NCBI GenBank assembly: GCA_003586115.2
Contig: QVOM02000034.1
Location: 115,136,315 to 115,200,314, forward strand
DNA length: 64,000 nucleotides
Origin: Salvator merianae
Taxonomy: Eukaryota > Chordata > Lepidosauria > Squamata > Teiidae
Direction: 5' to 3'
The position numbers and the translations under genes are program-made. The notes under the pieces are model-generated. The model searched no databases, was not told the DNA's origin, and saw only the letters and a list, made by a program, of their open reading frames with translations. This document shows, in pieces, positions 46,681 through 59,199 of this stretch; position 1 is the first letter of the stretch; every line of letters begins with the position of its first letter.

Positions 46681-48305
46681 CCTTGGAGGAGGATTGAAAT
46701 CCCTCTACACACCCTCATGCCCTTTTGGTGCTGGGAAGAAACCAGGTTCAATGCACCTCCCAGGTGTTTTGAATGGCATGTGGAGGCACAGCCAAAGTTC
46801 CATTGGTTACATTTGCTGCTGCTACTCGCTAAAGTTGGCCCATCACTGAAAACTGTCACAAATGCAGCAGTATGTATATGTGTGAAAAATCCCTGTAACA
46901 TGTGACCTGTATGAACAGGTTACAAAAAAAAGGTACCCATGATAGCCCTTGTTTCTACTTAGGGACATGCCTAGCTTCACGTTTTTCTCACTATCTTGCT
47001 ACTTTGGGTGCTTTTTTTTCTCTTTCCCTTGATTTTTTTTTCCCTGTCCAGTTCCCTCACCGGCAGCTGAAGACTCTGAAGGTTTTTCTGTGGTGCACTA
47101 GGCAGGCAGCTGGGCCAATTACTTGAAAAGGGTTTATCATCACTGCAATTGCTATAAAAATAAATTCCTGCCTACATTATCATATAGAAACAGAGATGAA
47201 GCGGGCTGCTCTATTTCATTAATTTCTTTTGACAAGTGTTTAAATTTCTACCCATCACGTTGAGAACCTAAGGGAACGTAACTACGTTATAATAGTCTAA
47301 CTTAATTTGTTATTTCACAGGGTGAAGCTTTGAAATTTATGACTGAAACACAGCAAATAAAATCTGATAGTGAAATTTAAGGTGGGGGTCAAACAAGATT
47401 TGGGGATGGGGAGGCAGCAAAATGGCTAGACCCAAGCAATTCTGCTGCCTGAAGCAAAGGATGGTGACAGAAGATAGCAAATGCCCTGCTGAGTCTTAAT
47501 TCAACACCACACGCAAGGCAGCAAGCTACTTTAAATGTCCCATGTAGCATTTACAGCTGTTTTCTAACAAATGTAGGGAGCAGCAACTAAATTGTCACCC
47601 TCTTTCTTCCTGACAGATCTTCGTAGACAGCTGCCCTTCTGTAAAGCCAAGCACATCTTGTATTTAAATAGATCTCCATTGGCTTCATCCGTCTGAAAAT
47701 ATCCATTGGGAGGAAAGTGCAATTCAGTTTGGACCAGTCACAGCTAATGTAGGTGAGCAGCGGTGGAAGTTCTTCTCCCTGCTACTTGGGTCGAATCAAA
47801 GGAAGACTTGCTGGTGTACAGACTAGCACACAGCAGGGGGAAAGGGCTTCCACTTAAGCTCACCCACATGGGCCTGTACTGATTAAGACTGCAGCTTAGG
47901 AAAGTGGGGTTAATTGCCTCTTCACAGGGGCTATTTTCAAGGAAGCTTGTTGAACAGCTCTCTAATATTAATGGGTTAGCAATTAGGATACCAAAAAGAG
48001 GGGATGACAAGGTGAACTTCACATCCTTAATTTTCTTACTACTTCTGAAAAAGGTTTTTTATGGTCTTCAGAGCTTTTGTATTTCTGCTTTGTAATACAT
48101 CCTTTGACCTCTGGGTGAAGGGCAGGCTAAAAGTATTGAATGAGTTTTAATTGTATTCTTTTATTAGTTGCTGAATTTCATTTATTAGGTAGTCTACTTA
48201 AGGTTTTTTTGTAAATCTAAGGCACCATCCACACACACACACCACCTTGGGGCGGGAGGCAGGGGAGGCACCACAGGAATGAGAGATCCTCATGGTGACA
48301 GGTAG

Positions 48306-48739
48306 GGGCCTGTTCACACTTTATGCTAGCAAGCTTCTGCACTTTGCAGAGGCCTGAATGGTCAGAAGCAGCATAATGCTGCTGCTGATTGCTCCTAACT
48401 GTGGAGCACAAATTTGTGTTCCACAACTTTACCCAGAGCTGATAGTCAGCTCCCAGTAAAGTGCATCTGCATTTACCAGTCAGGCCTTCACAATCGCCTC
48501 ATTGTGCCTGTGTGTACCTGTGCTCTGCAGCTCTGGCAGTCACCACAGCAGTGGCCAGACACTTCCTGGCCGCTACCATGGTAAGCATCAAGCAAGGCTA
48601 CCAGCATTTGCAAATGCTGGTAGCTTCCTTCAGGTAAGTGCTAGGGCCATGCAGTGCAGACGAAGTCTGTGCTGTGTGGTCAATACAACCTTAGAATGGG
48701 ATAATTATCCCATTCTAAAGTGGTAAGTGTAAAAACATC
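48306..48739. mobile_element. Family B terminal-repeat element, copy 4 (434 bp)
   Basis: The left end is GGGCCTGTTCACACTTTATG and the right end in reverse is GATGTTTTTACACTTACC. TAG lies outside both ends (48303-48305 and 48740-48742). The interior holds two perfect 28-bp palindromes, at 48597-48624 (centre TTTGCAAA) and 48691-48718 (centre ATAATTAT). Confidence 0.75.
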
Positions 48740-49069
48740 TAGGACACTTTTGTGGATCGAACTTCTGCTCTCAGGAGCATGGATTCTATATGGACTTGAT
48801 TTGAAAGACCAAAAAAAGTATCAGAAGGTGACCATTTTTGGTCCTCTGGGCACAAAATGTACCAATGAGGTGCCTCCTTCCCACCCCCATGTATCCATGA
48901 ACAGGGTTAAGGAAAAGGAACTTCACTGGGGAATTAGGATAACAACCTAGGGGGTGGAGGCATTTGCTCTCCTCATCTCCTGGTCACCCCTGTGTCAGCC
49001 CAAAGGGTTTGAATGGATGGAGCCTAACTGGTAAAACCCTTACTGGATAGACCAGCCTAGTTCAATCTG

Positions 49070-49180
49070 GTCTCCTCCAGATACTATGGAATTCATTGCG
49101 CATCTGCCTTGACTATTAATCTTACTGGCTAAGGCTGATGGGTGTTATAGTCCAAAGCATTAGAAGATACCAGATGGAGA
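49070..49180. repeat. Degenerate hAT-like squamate repeat
   Basis: CTCCTCCAGATACTATGG... and GCTGATGGGTGTTATAGTCC are decayed forms of the repeat at 44614-44728. Confidence 0.5.
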
Positions 49181-50036
49181 AAAGGTAGACTGATGTCTGA
49201 TTTGAAATGTTTTAATATCAGTAAGGTTATCAGCAAACTACAAACCACACTTTTTACTATAACTGCTGGAGAAAGTACAAGAGTACAGTTGTTTCTTTGT
49301 GGCTTTGGGAGAGAAAATAACATGTGCATTTTGCATTTTATTTGAGACTCTTTAGTTGAAGACCTAGGAAAATGTGTAAATCTTCAGTATCATATTTTAA
49401 AGAGACATGAGTGGGAGATATTTCCAATAAACCAAGTATTTATTCTGATCATATATTTCACAGTACTGGTGCAGTGGCTTAGCAATAAATTTTCTACCTT
49501 TTTGCCTACAAGAAGCAGGTGAATGTGTATGTGCAACACAGTGTTTGTAAATCCTGTTTTCACTTGTTAGCCTACTTATCAGAAGAGATACCATAATTTT
49601 CTTCCACTGTGTATTTTTCCTATTCTTAAAGCCTTGTCAGTCCAACCTTGCCCTCTTTTTCAAGTGATTATAGTAGTATGATAACCAGTCAGTTGTTCTA
49701 CAAAGATGAAGGCATCATCCTCTACTTGCTAGGAAGCAGTGACCTGTTTTAAGCTTCTGCACTACCTCCAGATCCTCTTCCTTGTTTTCCACAATGGACA
49801 TCTGTGGTCATCTCCACACATTGTTCTCATAGCTGGGTAGAGATAAGATAACTAGTTGGAAAGATCTTGCACAAATACCCCCACCAATGCCTTTCAGGAG
49901 ATTTCTCTGGCAGCATGAGAAGAAACTATAAAAAATGCACTGGTAATGTGTGATAAGGAGGCCCAATCCTCTGGAAATCCATGGAACTTAATTTTAAATA
50001 ATTGTTTTTAGGACTGTTCTATAGACACTTAGGCAA

Positions 50037-50215
50037 CATCCACACCATCCTTTTGTACTGCACTAGATGTGCATCAGAACACTGGATCCATACACTAGTG
50101 TGCTCCCTGGTTTGCAAGGAAAACTCCAGGGGAAGACCAGTTTAATGTTTCAGCTGTTGCCATGTGGACAGTGGCAGCTGGAAGGGGCCATGTGGCACCC
50201 TGGAGCCCAGTGAAG
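50037..50215. repeat. Dispersed repeat shared with about 7150-7450
   Basis: See shared phrases CTGGATCCA, ACTAGTGTGCTCCCTGG, CAGCTGTTGCC and GGCCATGTGGCAC. Boundaries are approximate. Confidence 0.5.
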
Positions 50216-51956
50216 TACAAAAGTTTCCGGATTCTCTATCCCCAAATCAGATGAGAATATAATCTTACCATTGTGTGACTCATCTTACATCTTAAAGAAC
50301 TGCCTCTTATATCTTTGATGTACATACCTAGAGCATAGATTAAACAGTGTGTTGTGCAACCACAGACCCTAACAGAGAAGTGGGATCATTCTGGCCTACT
50401 TCTATGCTTTGTCATTCACAACATACACTGAATTTTGGTGCACTGTGAGGCCTTTTCGGGTGAGAGTTCAGCAGCTGAAGGTCAGATATCAGAGCACTCT
50501 CAGGCTAGGGAGATTCTTCACAAGAAACAGTTGCCCATCTACCAGTCTGGGTGTCCTGGCAGCCCACAGTCCTGACTCAAATGTGAACAGTCACATGCCC
50601 ATGCGCTATGGGACTGATAGGAACATGAAGTGCACACCCACACTAACCTCCAGATTTATTCGTAATTTTGACTAGGTCACTGGGTTCTGCAATATCCACA
50701 ACAGTACCTCCTCAGCCTGTAAAGCCAGTGAGCTAGAGAAATGCACAGATATTCATAAGCAATACTTCCTAGCTACCCTTAATATGAAACTCTAAGTGTA
50801 TCAGGAGAAGCTATTTTTTCCGAGTCACAGTTTTCAGATTACTGAAGATCCTACCAATTTTAGCAAGGTAGAAAAAGAAGGAAGAATGAAGTAAGAACAT
50901 TGTTGAGGTAGAGGGATTTATACTTGACTGCCTGGGGCAGCACCCTGAATGCCATGCAGGTTGTCACTGAACTAATGTGTGGAGTTTGAATCACATCCAC
51001 TACTGACTTAAGCAGCTTCTACACAGTTCCATGGTACTATGCCAGCTCCAAGTCCATCCATCAGGGCCCAGGACCACTCTGTCTGCACAGGACAGGCAGC
51101 TCATTTAGTCCAGCACCATTCTACATATCTGGTGACAATTTTCTCAGCCAGCAACTTCAGAGGTTAGCAACTTTTGCCGTTGCAGATTCCCCAACCCTAG
51201 ATCAGGCAATTATCTAATCTTGCCATTCTGGGACTGATCTTACCCTGTATCGCATAGAACTTAAAGTGCAATAATAAAAGTCTGGGATATGAAGCAAATT
51301 TGCAACCCTGTCAGATTGAGATCATTTATACATAGCATGTCAAACCAGATAATTATGAATGATCTAAGACTTTTTTCCCTCCTATACAGTGAATTTTCTA
51401 TTTGTTCATATATCTTTGGATGGTTTAATTTTGTACACTACTGATTGTTAGTCCAGTTTATGATGGACAGCAAATAATGAACTGTCAAATACTGGCATTT
51501 TATTTGTCTTTTCAAAGATGATGTGATGCAATTCAAGTGCTTGCTGAAGCATTCAGATGTATTTAGTTTAATATGCAAATTCTAAGTGGAAAATTTGTTT
51601 CATCTCTAAATATAATCAGTGCCTGGATAATAGAATCACTGGATAATTGATCTTTTCCAGTTGTGCTGCTTCAGAATAATAGAAACCTGAGAAAATCACA
51701 CATCTCAAACTACATGCTAAAGAAAAAAGATTATGTCAAAATCCTCTACAGTCTTTCCTGGAAGCAAAGGATTTGCTTATGAGTAGACCTTATACACATC
51801 CCTAATTTTAGGCTGCTTTTCCAGTTTGGAAATCTCTGTCCTTTGAACTGAGCAATAGATCAGCTCATGGTAAAAGATAAACTATAATAGAGTAAAACCA
51901 TAGAATTAAATACAATAGAAAAATTGTCCACATTAGTTATGCATTAAAACTAAGGA

Positions 51957-52232
51957 GGTGATCAGACACACTTTAAAAAGCACCTCTGGGAGAATTGGAG
52001 CTGGGGACACAAGACATTTTTACCCCTACATGCACCTTATTGCATCTTGAAGCCTGGGAATAGGCATCTCTTCCCCCTATAGAAAATAAGAACACCAAGA
52101 GCAGTTCTTTCTTCTTGTTGCATTGAGAGGGGGCACAGAGGAGGGAAATGTGTCCAATTGCAGCATGGGAAAAAATGCTACCAGTGAGTGACCAGTCAGG
52201 GTCCTGGAAAGCCAGGAATGCAACTGATGCAA
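51957..52232. repeat. Family D-like fragment
   Basis: It begins AGGTGATCAGACACACTTTA, like the TGCAATCAGACAC terminus of family D. The interior is unassigned. It abuts the element at 52236. Confidence 0.35.
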
Positions 52233-52235
52233 CTA

Positions 52236-52843
52236 GGCCAGGTTCACACTTACCGGTTACAGACAATTCCAGGCTAGTGAAGCACAGGAATGGCTGGGGT
52301 CATTGCACCTAGAGTGCTGGAATGTGCTCAAGCCAACTCAGCTACTCCAGGAATAAAAATAGCAGGCATCCTTCTCTGTTCCTGGTGGGAAATCCTAATG
52401 TCTGACATTCCACCCAACCCTTGCTGCAACTGGATGAGGGAACATCATATCCAGTCAGTCTTGAGGTTCAGACCTTCAAGCCTTGAAGGTTCAAACCTAA
52501 AGGCCCGTCACCTCGCATCACCAGACGTGGTGCAAATACACCATTCCTGTCATCACAGGAACACAGCTGCTCGAACAACCCCAGGGCAACTGCGTCTGGT
52601 TACAGACATGGGCCCTTTCTGCACTTGGACTTATTCCATATTATATCTCAGAATAGGGACCTGCCATCTGCATGCTAGTGCAGACTGTGGTAGGCCCTGG
52701 GCAAGACCTTTCATAGTTTATAATAGCATGTGGATAGCAGGTTCCTATTCTGGGATTTAATCCACAATAAGTCCAAGTGCAGAAAGGGCCATGGTGTTCT
52801 AGCAGACAGACTGAAGTTCCAAAAGGGAAGTGTGAACAGGCCC
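52236..52843. mobile_element. Host terminal-repeat element interrupted by a MITE
   Basis: The left end GGCCAGGTTCACACTTACC and the right end in reverse, GGGCCTGTTCACACTTCCC, are inverted repeats. CTA lies outside both ends (52233-52235 and 52844-52846). A complete family A MITE (52611-52790) is inserted inside it. Without that MITE and its duplicated ATG the element is about 425 bp. The 156-codon frame crossing the junctions is not a gene. Confidence 0.8.
52611..52790. mobile_element. Palindromic MITE family A, copy 3 (180 bp, intact)
   Basis: It begins GGCCCTTTCTGCACTTGGAC and ends with its exact reverse complement GTCCAAGTGCAGAAAGGGCC. ATG flanks both sides (52608-52610 and 52791-52793). 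The arms pair over most of their length. This is the best-preserved copy. Confidence 0.93.
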
Positions 52844-52890
52844 CTAAGCTGGGCTATTTAGTACTCTTCTAATGAGCTAAACTCATCACA

Positions 52891-53070
52891 AGGCCTTTCT
52901 GCATGGGCCTTATTCTGGATTATAGCCTGAAAAAGATGCCTGCCATCTGCATGCTAGTGCAGACTACAGCAGGCTCCAAGGTGGGTCTGCCACAGTCTGC
53001 ACCAGCATGTGGATTGCAGGTCCCTATTCCAGGATATAAGCTAGATTAAGGCCCTAGTGCAGAAAGGGTC
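52891..53070. mobile_element. Palindromic MITE family A, copy 4 (180 bp)
   Basis: The left end is AGGCCTTTCTGCATGGGCC and the right end is CTAGTGCAGAAAGGGTC. ACA flanks both sides (52888-52890 and 53071-53073). The length equals that of copy 3, which lies 100 bp away. Confidence 0.9.
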
Positions 53071-53310
53071 ACAGAGGAACTTCCTAACCTTGAATTGGTA
53101 AGAACTTTTTAGTAAAATAATAAGTTTAGTGGAATTAAGCCACCTGAGGTTTTCTGTAACAACTGTCAGTGCAACTTTCCAGGATTCAGATAGGGCTTTG
53201 AATAGGAACATTCTCCATGCCTATCTGAAAATGCTTGCTATTGAACTTTAAACCATCTGCAGGTAAATAAGCAGCAGTGGTCAAGAGCTTTGTTGGGGAG
53301 ACAAGACATT

Positions 53311-53843
53311 GGCCCATTCTTCACTTACCTGTTCTAAATCAAGATCAGTTGGTTCAGATTAGTCCAGTCCACTGATCTGAATCACGGGGAAGTGTGAGCA
53401 GGATCAGCACCATCTGTCCCAATGGTGCTGATCTGGATGACCCCACACTGTGGCCGTGAAGCTCATACAAGCTTCACAGTTGTACCCCCATGCCTCTGAA
53501 GGCTAGGAACATTTGTCCCAAGCCTCGGGGTCTTTGGGGGGTGCTTTTCCAAAGCACACTATGGCACACCACTGAAAGGTGCCACCTGCTATTCCTGAAT
53601 AAGGGAGGTGTACCTTCTGCACATCTCCCATGTTCTGGATCAGGCGACTGGTCCATCTGGAAGACCCAATTAATCAGATCTACCAGAGATCTACCTTGAT
53701 CCTGATCTTGGTCTGTCTCATGCAGATGGCATGGACTATTGGGGGCATGACCTCATAGATCTGCATTAACTTGCAGGTCTATGTGGCCTAGAAGTGAATT
53801 ACACTTACCTTAATCCGGATTAAGGGTCCATGTAGAAAGGCCC
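53311..53843. repeat. Family C non-autonomous repeat, about 533 bp
   Basis: The left end is GGCCCATTCTTCACTTACC and the right end in reverse is GGGCCTTTCTACATGGACCC. ATT and AAT flank it, so the target duplication is not clear. It carries the 'GCTAGGAACATTTGTCCCAAG' and 'GATCAGCACCAT' boxes of the family. Confidence 0.6.
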
Positions 53844-54321
53844 AATGTGCAGCATTGTAACATCAAAAGATAGGGTGCACTATACTGTATGTTGCTGGTT
53901 ATATAGCAATCTATGCAACACTTTCTTTCCACTTGAATTGAAAAACCAATAAATGACAAAACATACATTTTTCAAGACACTATAGATGTTCTCTTTTGTT
54001 TTTATCTAGAAAATTAATCCTGTTTCTTCAACTTTTTTTTTCTTCATTCAATAATTTTAGAAACTAGATTAGAAGTTAAAATTGAGCACACGTATGTGTG
54101 TACACTCCCACCCACACACATACTCACTGAAGAATTAAGATTGGATTAAGAGAATTATGCATTTTTCCTTGCCAAAATCTAAATTACGTATCATTCAATA
54201 ATGTAGAATAAACAAATCTTTGCTGCTCATTAGTGCCTGCTTGGGTGCATTGGTTGCACATACAACAGAGGCATAGGTGAGAATAATGAGCCAATAATTC
54301 CTTTGAAATCCTTACCTTTAG

Positions 54322-54427
54322 CCACCTAAACCAAGCCTGGTGCACCACAGATGAGAATGTGATGTGGTCAGATAAGTCAGTCTGACCACAACCTCATCTT
54401 TTGTGCACCAAGTCTGGTTTAGGTAGC
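54322..54427. mobile_element. Palindromic hairpin element, about 106 bp
   Basis: The arms start ACCTAAACCAAGCCTGGTGC and end GTGCACCAAGTCTGGTTTAGGT. They pair over about 45 bp with a short centre near TAAGTCA. No clean target duplication was seen. It is probably a decayed MITE. Confidence 0.7.
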
Positions 54428-57059
54428 TCTCCAGCAGTCCTGATCTGTGGTTCACCATTGTTATTTTTACTCACAAGAAACTAAACATGTTAGAATGCCA
54501 AGAGTTTGCTGTCAGGCCCATTCCCTTCCTGCATGTCACTTTCTGAGATTATAGCTGTCTACAAAATAGAGGGCCAGGATATCAACTGAGATTTGCAGCC
54601 TAGTGTCATGATTCTAACCTAAAACAAGCCATGAGAAAAAAACAAACAGGGGAGATTTTTCACTTCTGATTTTTCTCGTTTGTCTGAATAGAACTGTGGT
54701 TCCAATACTATTGATATCTCCATTAAAATCTCTGGTGTGATTTGCAATTTAGCCATTAAATGCCATTACCAACTTAAAAAAATGGATTTTGTACAAATAG
54801 TTCACAGGATCGGCTTGGCAACGGAAAAGAGCCAGCTTCTAATTCTTTTTTCCTCCCTTTTTATTATTTTTAACATTGCCAAAGTGAAGCAAAGCACTAA
54901 TTAAAGTTCTAATTGGTGTGAATAATCCAGACAGGAATCAAATATTGTTCTCATTGTTAGGAATGCCAAAGCCAAAGGATTCTCCTTCAGCTATACAAAT
55001 GTGAAATAATTCTTTTCATAGCATTTCTGTAAGCATTTTCCTGTGCACAGCAGGTGCCTCATATGAACATTTATGTAACAGACTTCACTTCTTTAGATCC
55101 CTTATAATCTACTTATTAAAATGTGTAGGGTGACTTTTTTCCCTTCCAATCAAAACCAGAGTGCATATATAGAGCCCAGCCAGAACAAATTTACTTTTAA
55201 AGCAAGCATGCAACTTTCAAATGAGGTATTATACAGATGCCTTTCTTTCTAAAAACGTATGCGCTTATTTCCTATAGGCAGTAGAGGGACCTACTTGTGG
55301 TTGTGCTCTTTCTATCCCATTGTTTCGTTAAAAGACGGCAAAATTCTATAGTTCCAGTCCAAATTCTACGGTATTTTCCAAAGGTCTACATAAGGCTCTC
55401 ACTACCAGCTATGTTGGTTCCTATTTTTTCTCTTCCTTAGGTAACAAACAACTGGAAGAGATAGATTGTGTAGCATATATACTTTTGTAATGTAGAGACC
55501 CTCCCAGGAACTTCACAAACTGAGAATTTCTGTTCTAGCATTTTTTAAAAAATCTCTGCTCTGCCTCTCCGGAAGCAGCATGGGGACTGTGTCTGACTGC
55601 AAACTGTCAGTAGCTGCTCCAGCGTGGCCCATACTAACTAATCCACACTACATGAGCCAGAATAGCCCAGAGTGCAAAAAGTGCCCAAGGGTCCAGCCAC
55701 AACTAAATTTTATTCCACCTTCAATAATGCATCAGCAAAGTAACTAACCATTTTATTTTTGGACTATCTAACCCAAAGCTGTATTTCTGATTAATGCAGG
55801 AAAAAAACCTGCTAATTTCTTTGCTGATGTGTTCTCTCATTCTGATCCTGGACTGAAGGTAGATTAAAACTTAGATGTAGTTCAGCCCTAAGACTGCTTA
55901 AGGTAGTAATTTTCCTAGATACAGAAAATCAAAATTAAGTCTATCAATATATTCAGACAAAAAGAATCTGCTCCCTCTCCTCGTTCACATTTGCCATTAG
56001 TTTTTCAATTTTATGTTAGGGAAAGGTGTGTTTTTTTCCTCTTAAAAAAATCTGAAACTATAGAAGAAATCATTTTATTTTCTTCATTACGAAAGTCATT
56101 TATCGCACATAAAAACTCTATTTTATTGTTGGGTTTTTTAATGTAACATAAATGTGAATATTCAACTTTTCATTTCTGGCCCAATGTCTTTGAAATTCAG
56201 TATCTTATATCAATCTTTCGCAAGGCTTTTCCAAATTGTCTGTATCCCAGGATATGCCAAAAGCATGTGGGACTTTATTGTGAATTGCCTGGTGCCTGAA
56301 GACAATCAGAGGGATATATTGCATGAATGAGTCCAAATATTCTTTTCCACTCTTAAGTACCTCCTACCTGAAACCCCTTATCTAAATCAGACAATTCTGA
56401 GCACGGCTTAGTTAACTGCTTCCTCTTGAAAAACTCCATCCTCTCTGGAACAACAGTAATTCTAAACTGACTAATCCTGGATTTATTTTCAATTCTGTCC
56501 ATTTTAGAAAGGAGCCTCTTGTTATCCTCTATCAGGCCTGTCAAAATGACTCTATGATGCAAGAGTATTATTTCCTGTAGGCAGCGTATTCATTCATTTT
56601 TTTACGCCATGCTGGAAAGCATGTTACCTTTGGCTCCTTACTTTCATTTTTTCTATTATTTCAAAGACATTGTAAGTTGCATTTCTGCTCATTGGCACTG
56701 AACAAAATACATATAAAAGTGTTAAGGAAAGGACTCTTGCAATAAGTTTGAAGTCTAGTCCTTGCCTTGGTATGATGAAACTTTCTGAAGATGTCAACTA
56801 ATTTTCTGAATGTATTGGATTTACAAGAATCCTGCTATTTATAACTGCAAATCCCAAATCTTTAAATTAACAATGACTGAGCTGTGTTCAGAAACTTATT
56901 TACAATGTCATCCCGTTTTTTAAAAAATAATAATATTTCTCATAGAACTAGCAGGGAATTGAATAAATCATTGCAGTAATACCATATATACTACCAGAAT
57001 AATGTATGTGCAGGTTCAAGCACCACTGAACTTATTGGGATTTACTTACCAATAAACAG

Positions 57060-57230
57060 AAATATTAGATATCACCAAGTTGTGACCAACTCCAGATTGA
57101 CTGCATGAGCAACTCTATGGGCACTTCTGTGCAGTTTTCTTGACAGACATAGAGATGTGGTTTGCCATTGCCTACTTCTGGGGAGAGGCTAGGGATTGAA
57201 CTGGCAACCCTCTGCTTTCCAGACTGCTTG
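57060..57230 (-). mobile_element. Possible tRNA-type SINE fragment, reverse orientation
   Basis: GTGGTTTGCCATTGCCTACTTCTGG and AGGGATTGAACTGGCAACC occur together as in reptile SINEs. On the minus strand CCAGTTCAATCCCT is B-box-like. Confidence 0.55.
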
Positions 57231-57584
57231 CAGCCTCTCCCAAACAGAAATTACTTTCTGGCAATTTCCATATATGTATCGTTTTGATTTAAATCTAACT
57301 TCATGTACACTGAAATTGATGTCTGTAAGAGTTTTCCCCCCCCGACACATAGAGAGATGTCCATTATTCACTTCATTCACATCCATGAATAGTTTATTGT
57401 CTTAAGGGCCTTTTGTTGTTATTAATTTTGTTGTGTAATTAACTACATGACTTCAAAAAGATCATCTTCTACTTCGTTTCACAAAAAAACTGTTTTTCTC
57501 TTTCTACCTGGCGTTGATGGTAGAATTATTATTTCATTCTGTGAATTAGGAGGAGGAACACTTTTCATTGGTTCCTTTTATTAT

Positions 57585-57720
57585 TTATATATTTATTTCC
57601 AAACATTTGTATCCCACCCTTCACCAGAAAGTCCCAAGGTGGGTCATAGCATTTGATAAAATAAACAGTGTAAAACATAAATAAAATGAGTAGAACAATT
57701 ATTAAATAAAGCTGGACTTA
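57585..57720 (-). mobile_element. L2-type tail in reverse orientation
   Basis: TTATTTATATATTTATTTCC, then TGTATCCCACCCTTCACC and CCAAGGTGGGTCATAGC, is the reverse of the common reptile L2/SINE tail. Confidence 0.6.
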
Positions 57721-58260
57721 TTACAGTCACTTGAGGTTCAAATGGCAGAGAAAGCCAAGAAGGTTCATCTCCATCTCTGACTGGTATGCAAGATTTGGCC
57801 TTTATGAATAGGGACAACTTGGCCATGGTGATCGATGTTCCGGTAACCTCCAGAGTAGACTACTGTAATATGCTCTCCAAGGGGCTACTCTTGAAGACAG
57901 TATGGAAACTGGAACTAGCACAGATTGCAGTGGCTTGACTCCTGCTAAAAGTTTCTGACTAGATGCACATCACGCTAATTTTGAAAGATCTGTACTGGTT
58001 ATCTGTTTGCTACTGAGCCTGATTTAAGGTGCTGAATATCTGAAGAATTGTCTTCGTGCATGTAGATCACAGAGGGAGGTCCTTCTTGTAATTTTGCCAC
58101 CCACAGAGTTTCGAGGGATGGTAACATGCAAGCGGGGCTTTTCTGTGCTGGTCCCCAGGCTGTAGAAAACTTCCTAACAGAAGTATGCCAGGCATCGAAG
58201 TTATACAGCTTTGAGCACCTGTTAGGATGGAAGGGTTGTATGAAATAAATCTGCTACTAA
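57721..58260 (+). mobile_element. L2/CR1-type LINE fragment
   Basis: A broken frame gives VTSRVDYCNMLSKGLLLKTV, then LKDLYWLSVCY and FKVLNI. This is the same reverse-transcriptase C-terminal block seen at 39390-40386. Multiple stops show decay. Confidence 0.8.
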
Positions 58261-58794
58261 TATCCGTTTTTCTTTTTAAAAGTTCCAACTCATATAAACT
58301 ACATTCCTAACTTTGTGTGAAATCAAGGGCAGAAAAGACTATTAAATCAAAAACATTCAGGGAGTTCAGCAGGCTCATCCTTTATACAATAATGATTTTA
58401 GGATGACTGTCCTGAGTGGCTCCTTTCACTGCTGTTACCATACTTTTGTCAGCCTGAAATACTGCCGTTTCAGTCTCCCAAGTGGCATTAATCAGCCACA
58501 CAGTGGAAGAAGTGACTGCTTTCCCCAGAAGTCCACTAGCAATTACATCCCAGGTCTGCTGCTAAAGTAGGGGAATCCATTAGTCTCTCTTTTAAAATGC
58601 AAATAAGGACAGGGTCACTCTACAATTAATAATTATATAGGAACAGGGAGTTTAGCAGGTTCAGCTTGTTTCATTTTTTTAATGTCAAACTGGCCACCCC
58701 TTATGCACTCATCATAATTCAGTATTCTCTGTGCTTCTTTGACTAGTTCATTTAGAACTCACATAGACAACAGTTTATATATGCAAAACTCTAT

Positions 58795-58875
58795 AGATCA
58801 AGGCTGATTCTGCGGCTTTCCAAATGTTGCTAGACTCCAACTTTTATCAAGGATGGTTGTCAGGGAAGATGGCAA
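58795..58875. repeat. Degenerate hAT-like squamate repeat
   Basis: TTCCAAATGTTGCTAGACTCCAACTTTTATCAAGGATGG parallels the core of 44614-44728. Confidence 0.45.
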
Positions 58876-59199
58876 ATATAGGCTCAAAATGGGTTTGTGA
58901 GTCAGAAATTTAACCTATGTCCAGACACTCCCAAGCATCAGTGTCTGACCAAGCTGATGCTCCTGAACATGATGACCCAGGAAAAGTAATAAGGGGACAA
59001 CTGTAAAGCTAGCTACCATTGTGCAAGAAATTGTTGACTAAATTAAAACATCTTGAACCAATCCATTATACCAATTTTCTCCCCTGTTTTCTTTAATCTT
59101 ATTTTAGTTGAATACAAATGCGAAAGCAATGTCCACTTCTTCAGATCTGGGTCCATTGCTTCTTATTCTGTATTCTCTAGCACCCCTTTCATTACCACA

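Noticed and set aside
52290..52760. 156-codon open frame on the + strand
   Set aside because: It crosses the junction between the outer element and the MITE inserted within it, so it was created by the insertion. No domain is visible.
55313..55395. Possible extra exon after CTTATTTCCTATAG near 55279
   Set aside because: The acceptor-like sequence is followed by a frame with no cysteine pattern or NTNG1 similarity, and no good donor occurs before a stop.
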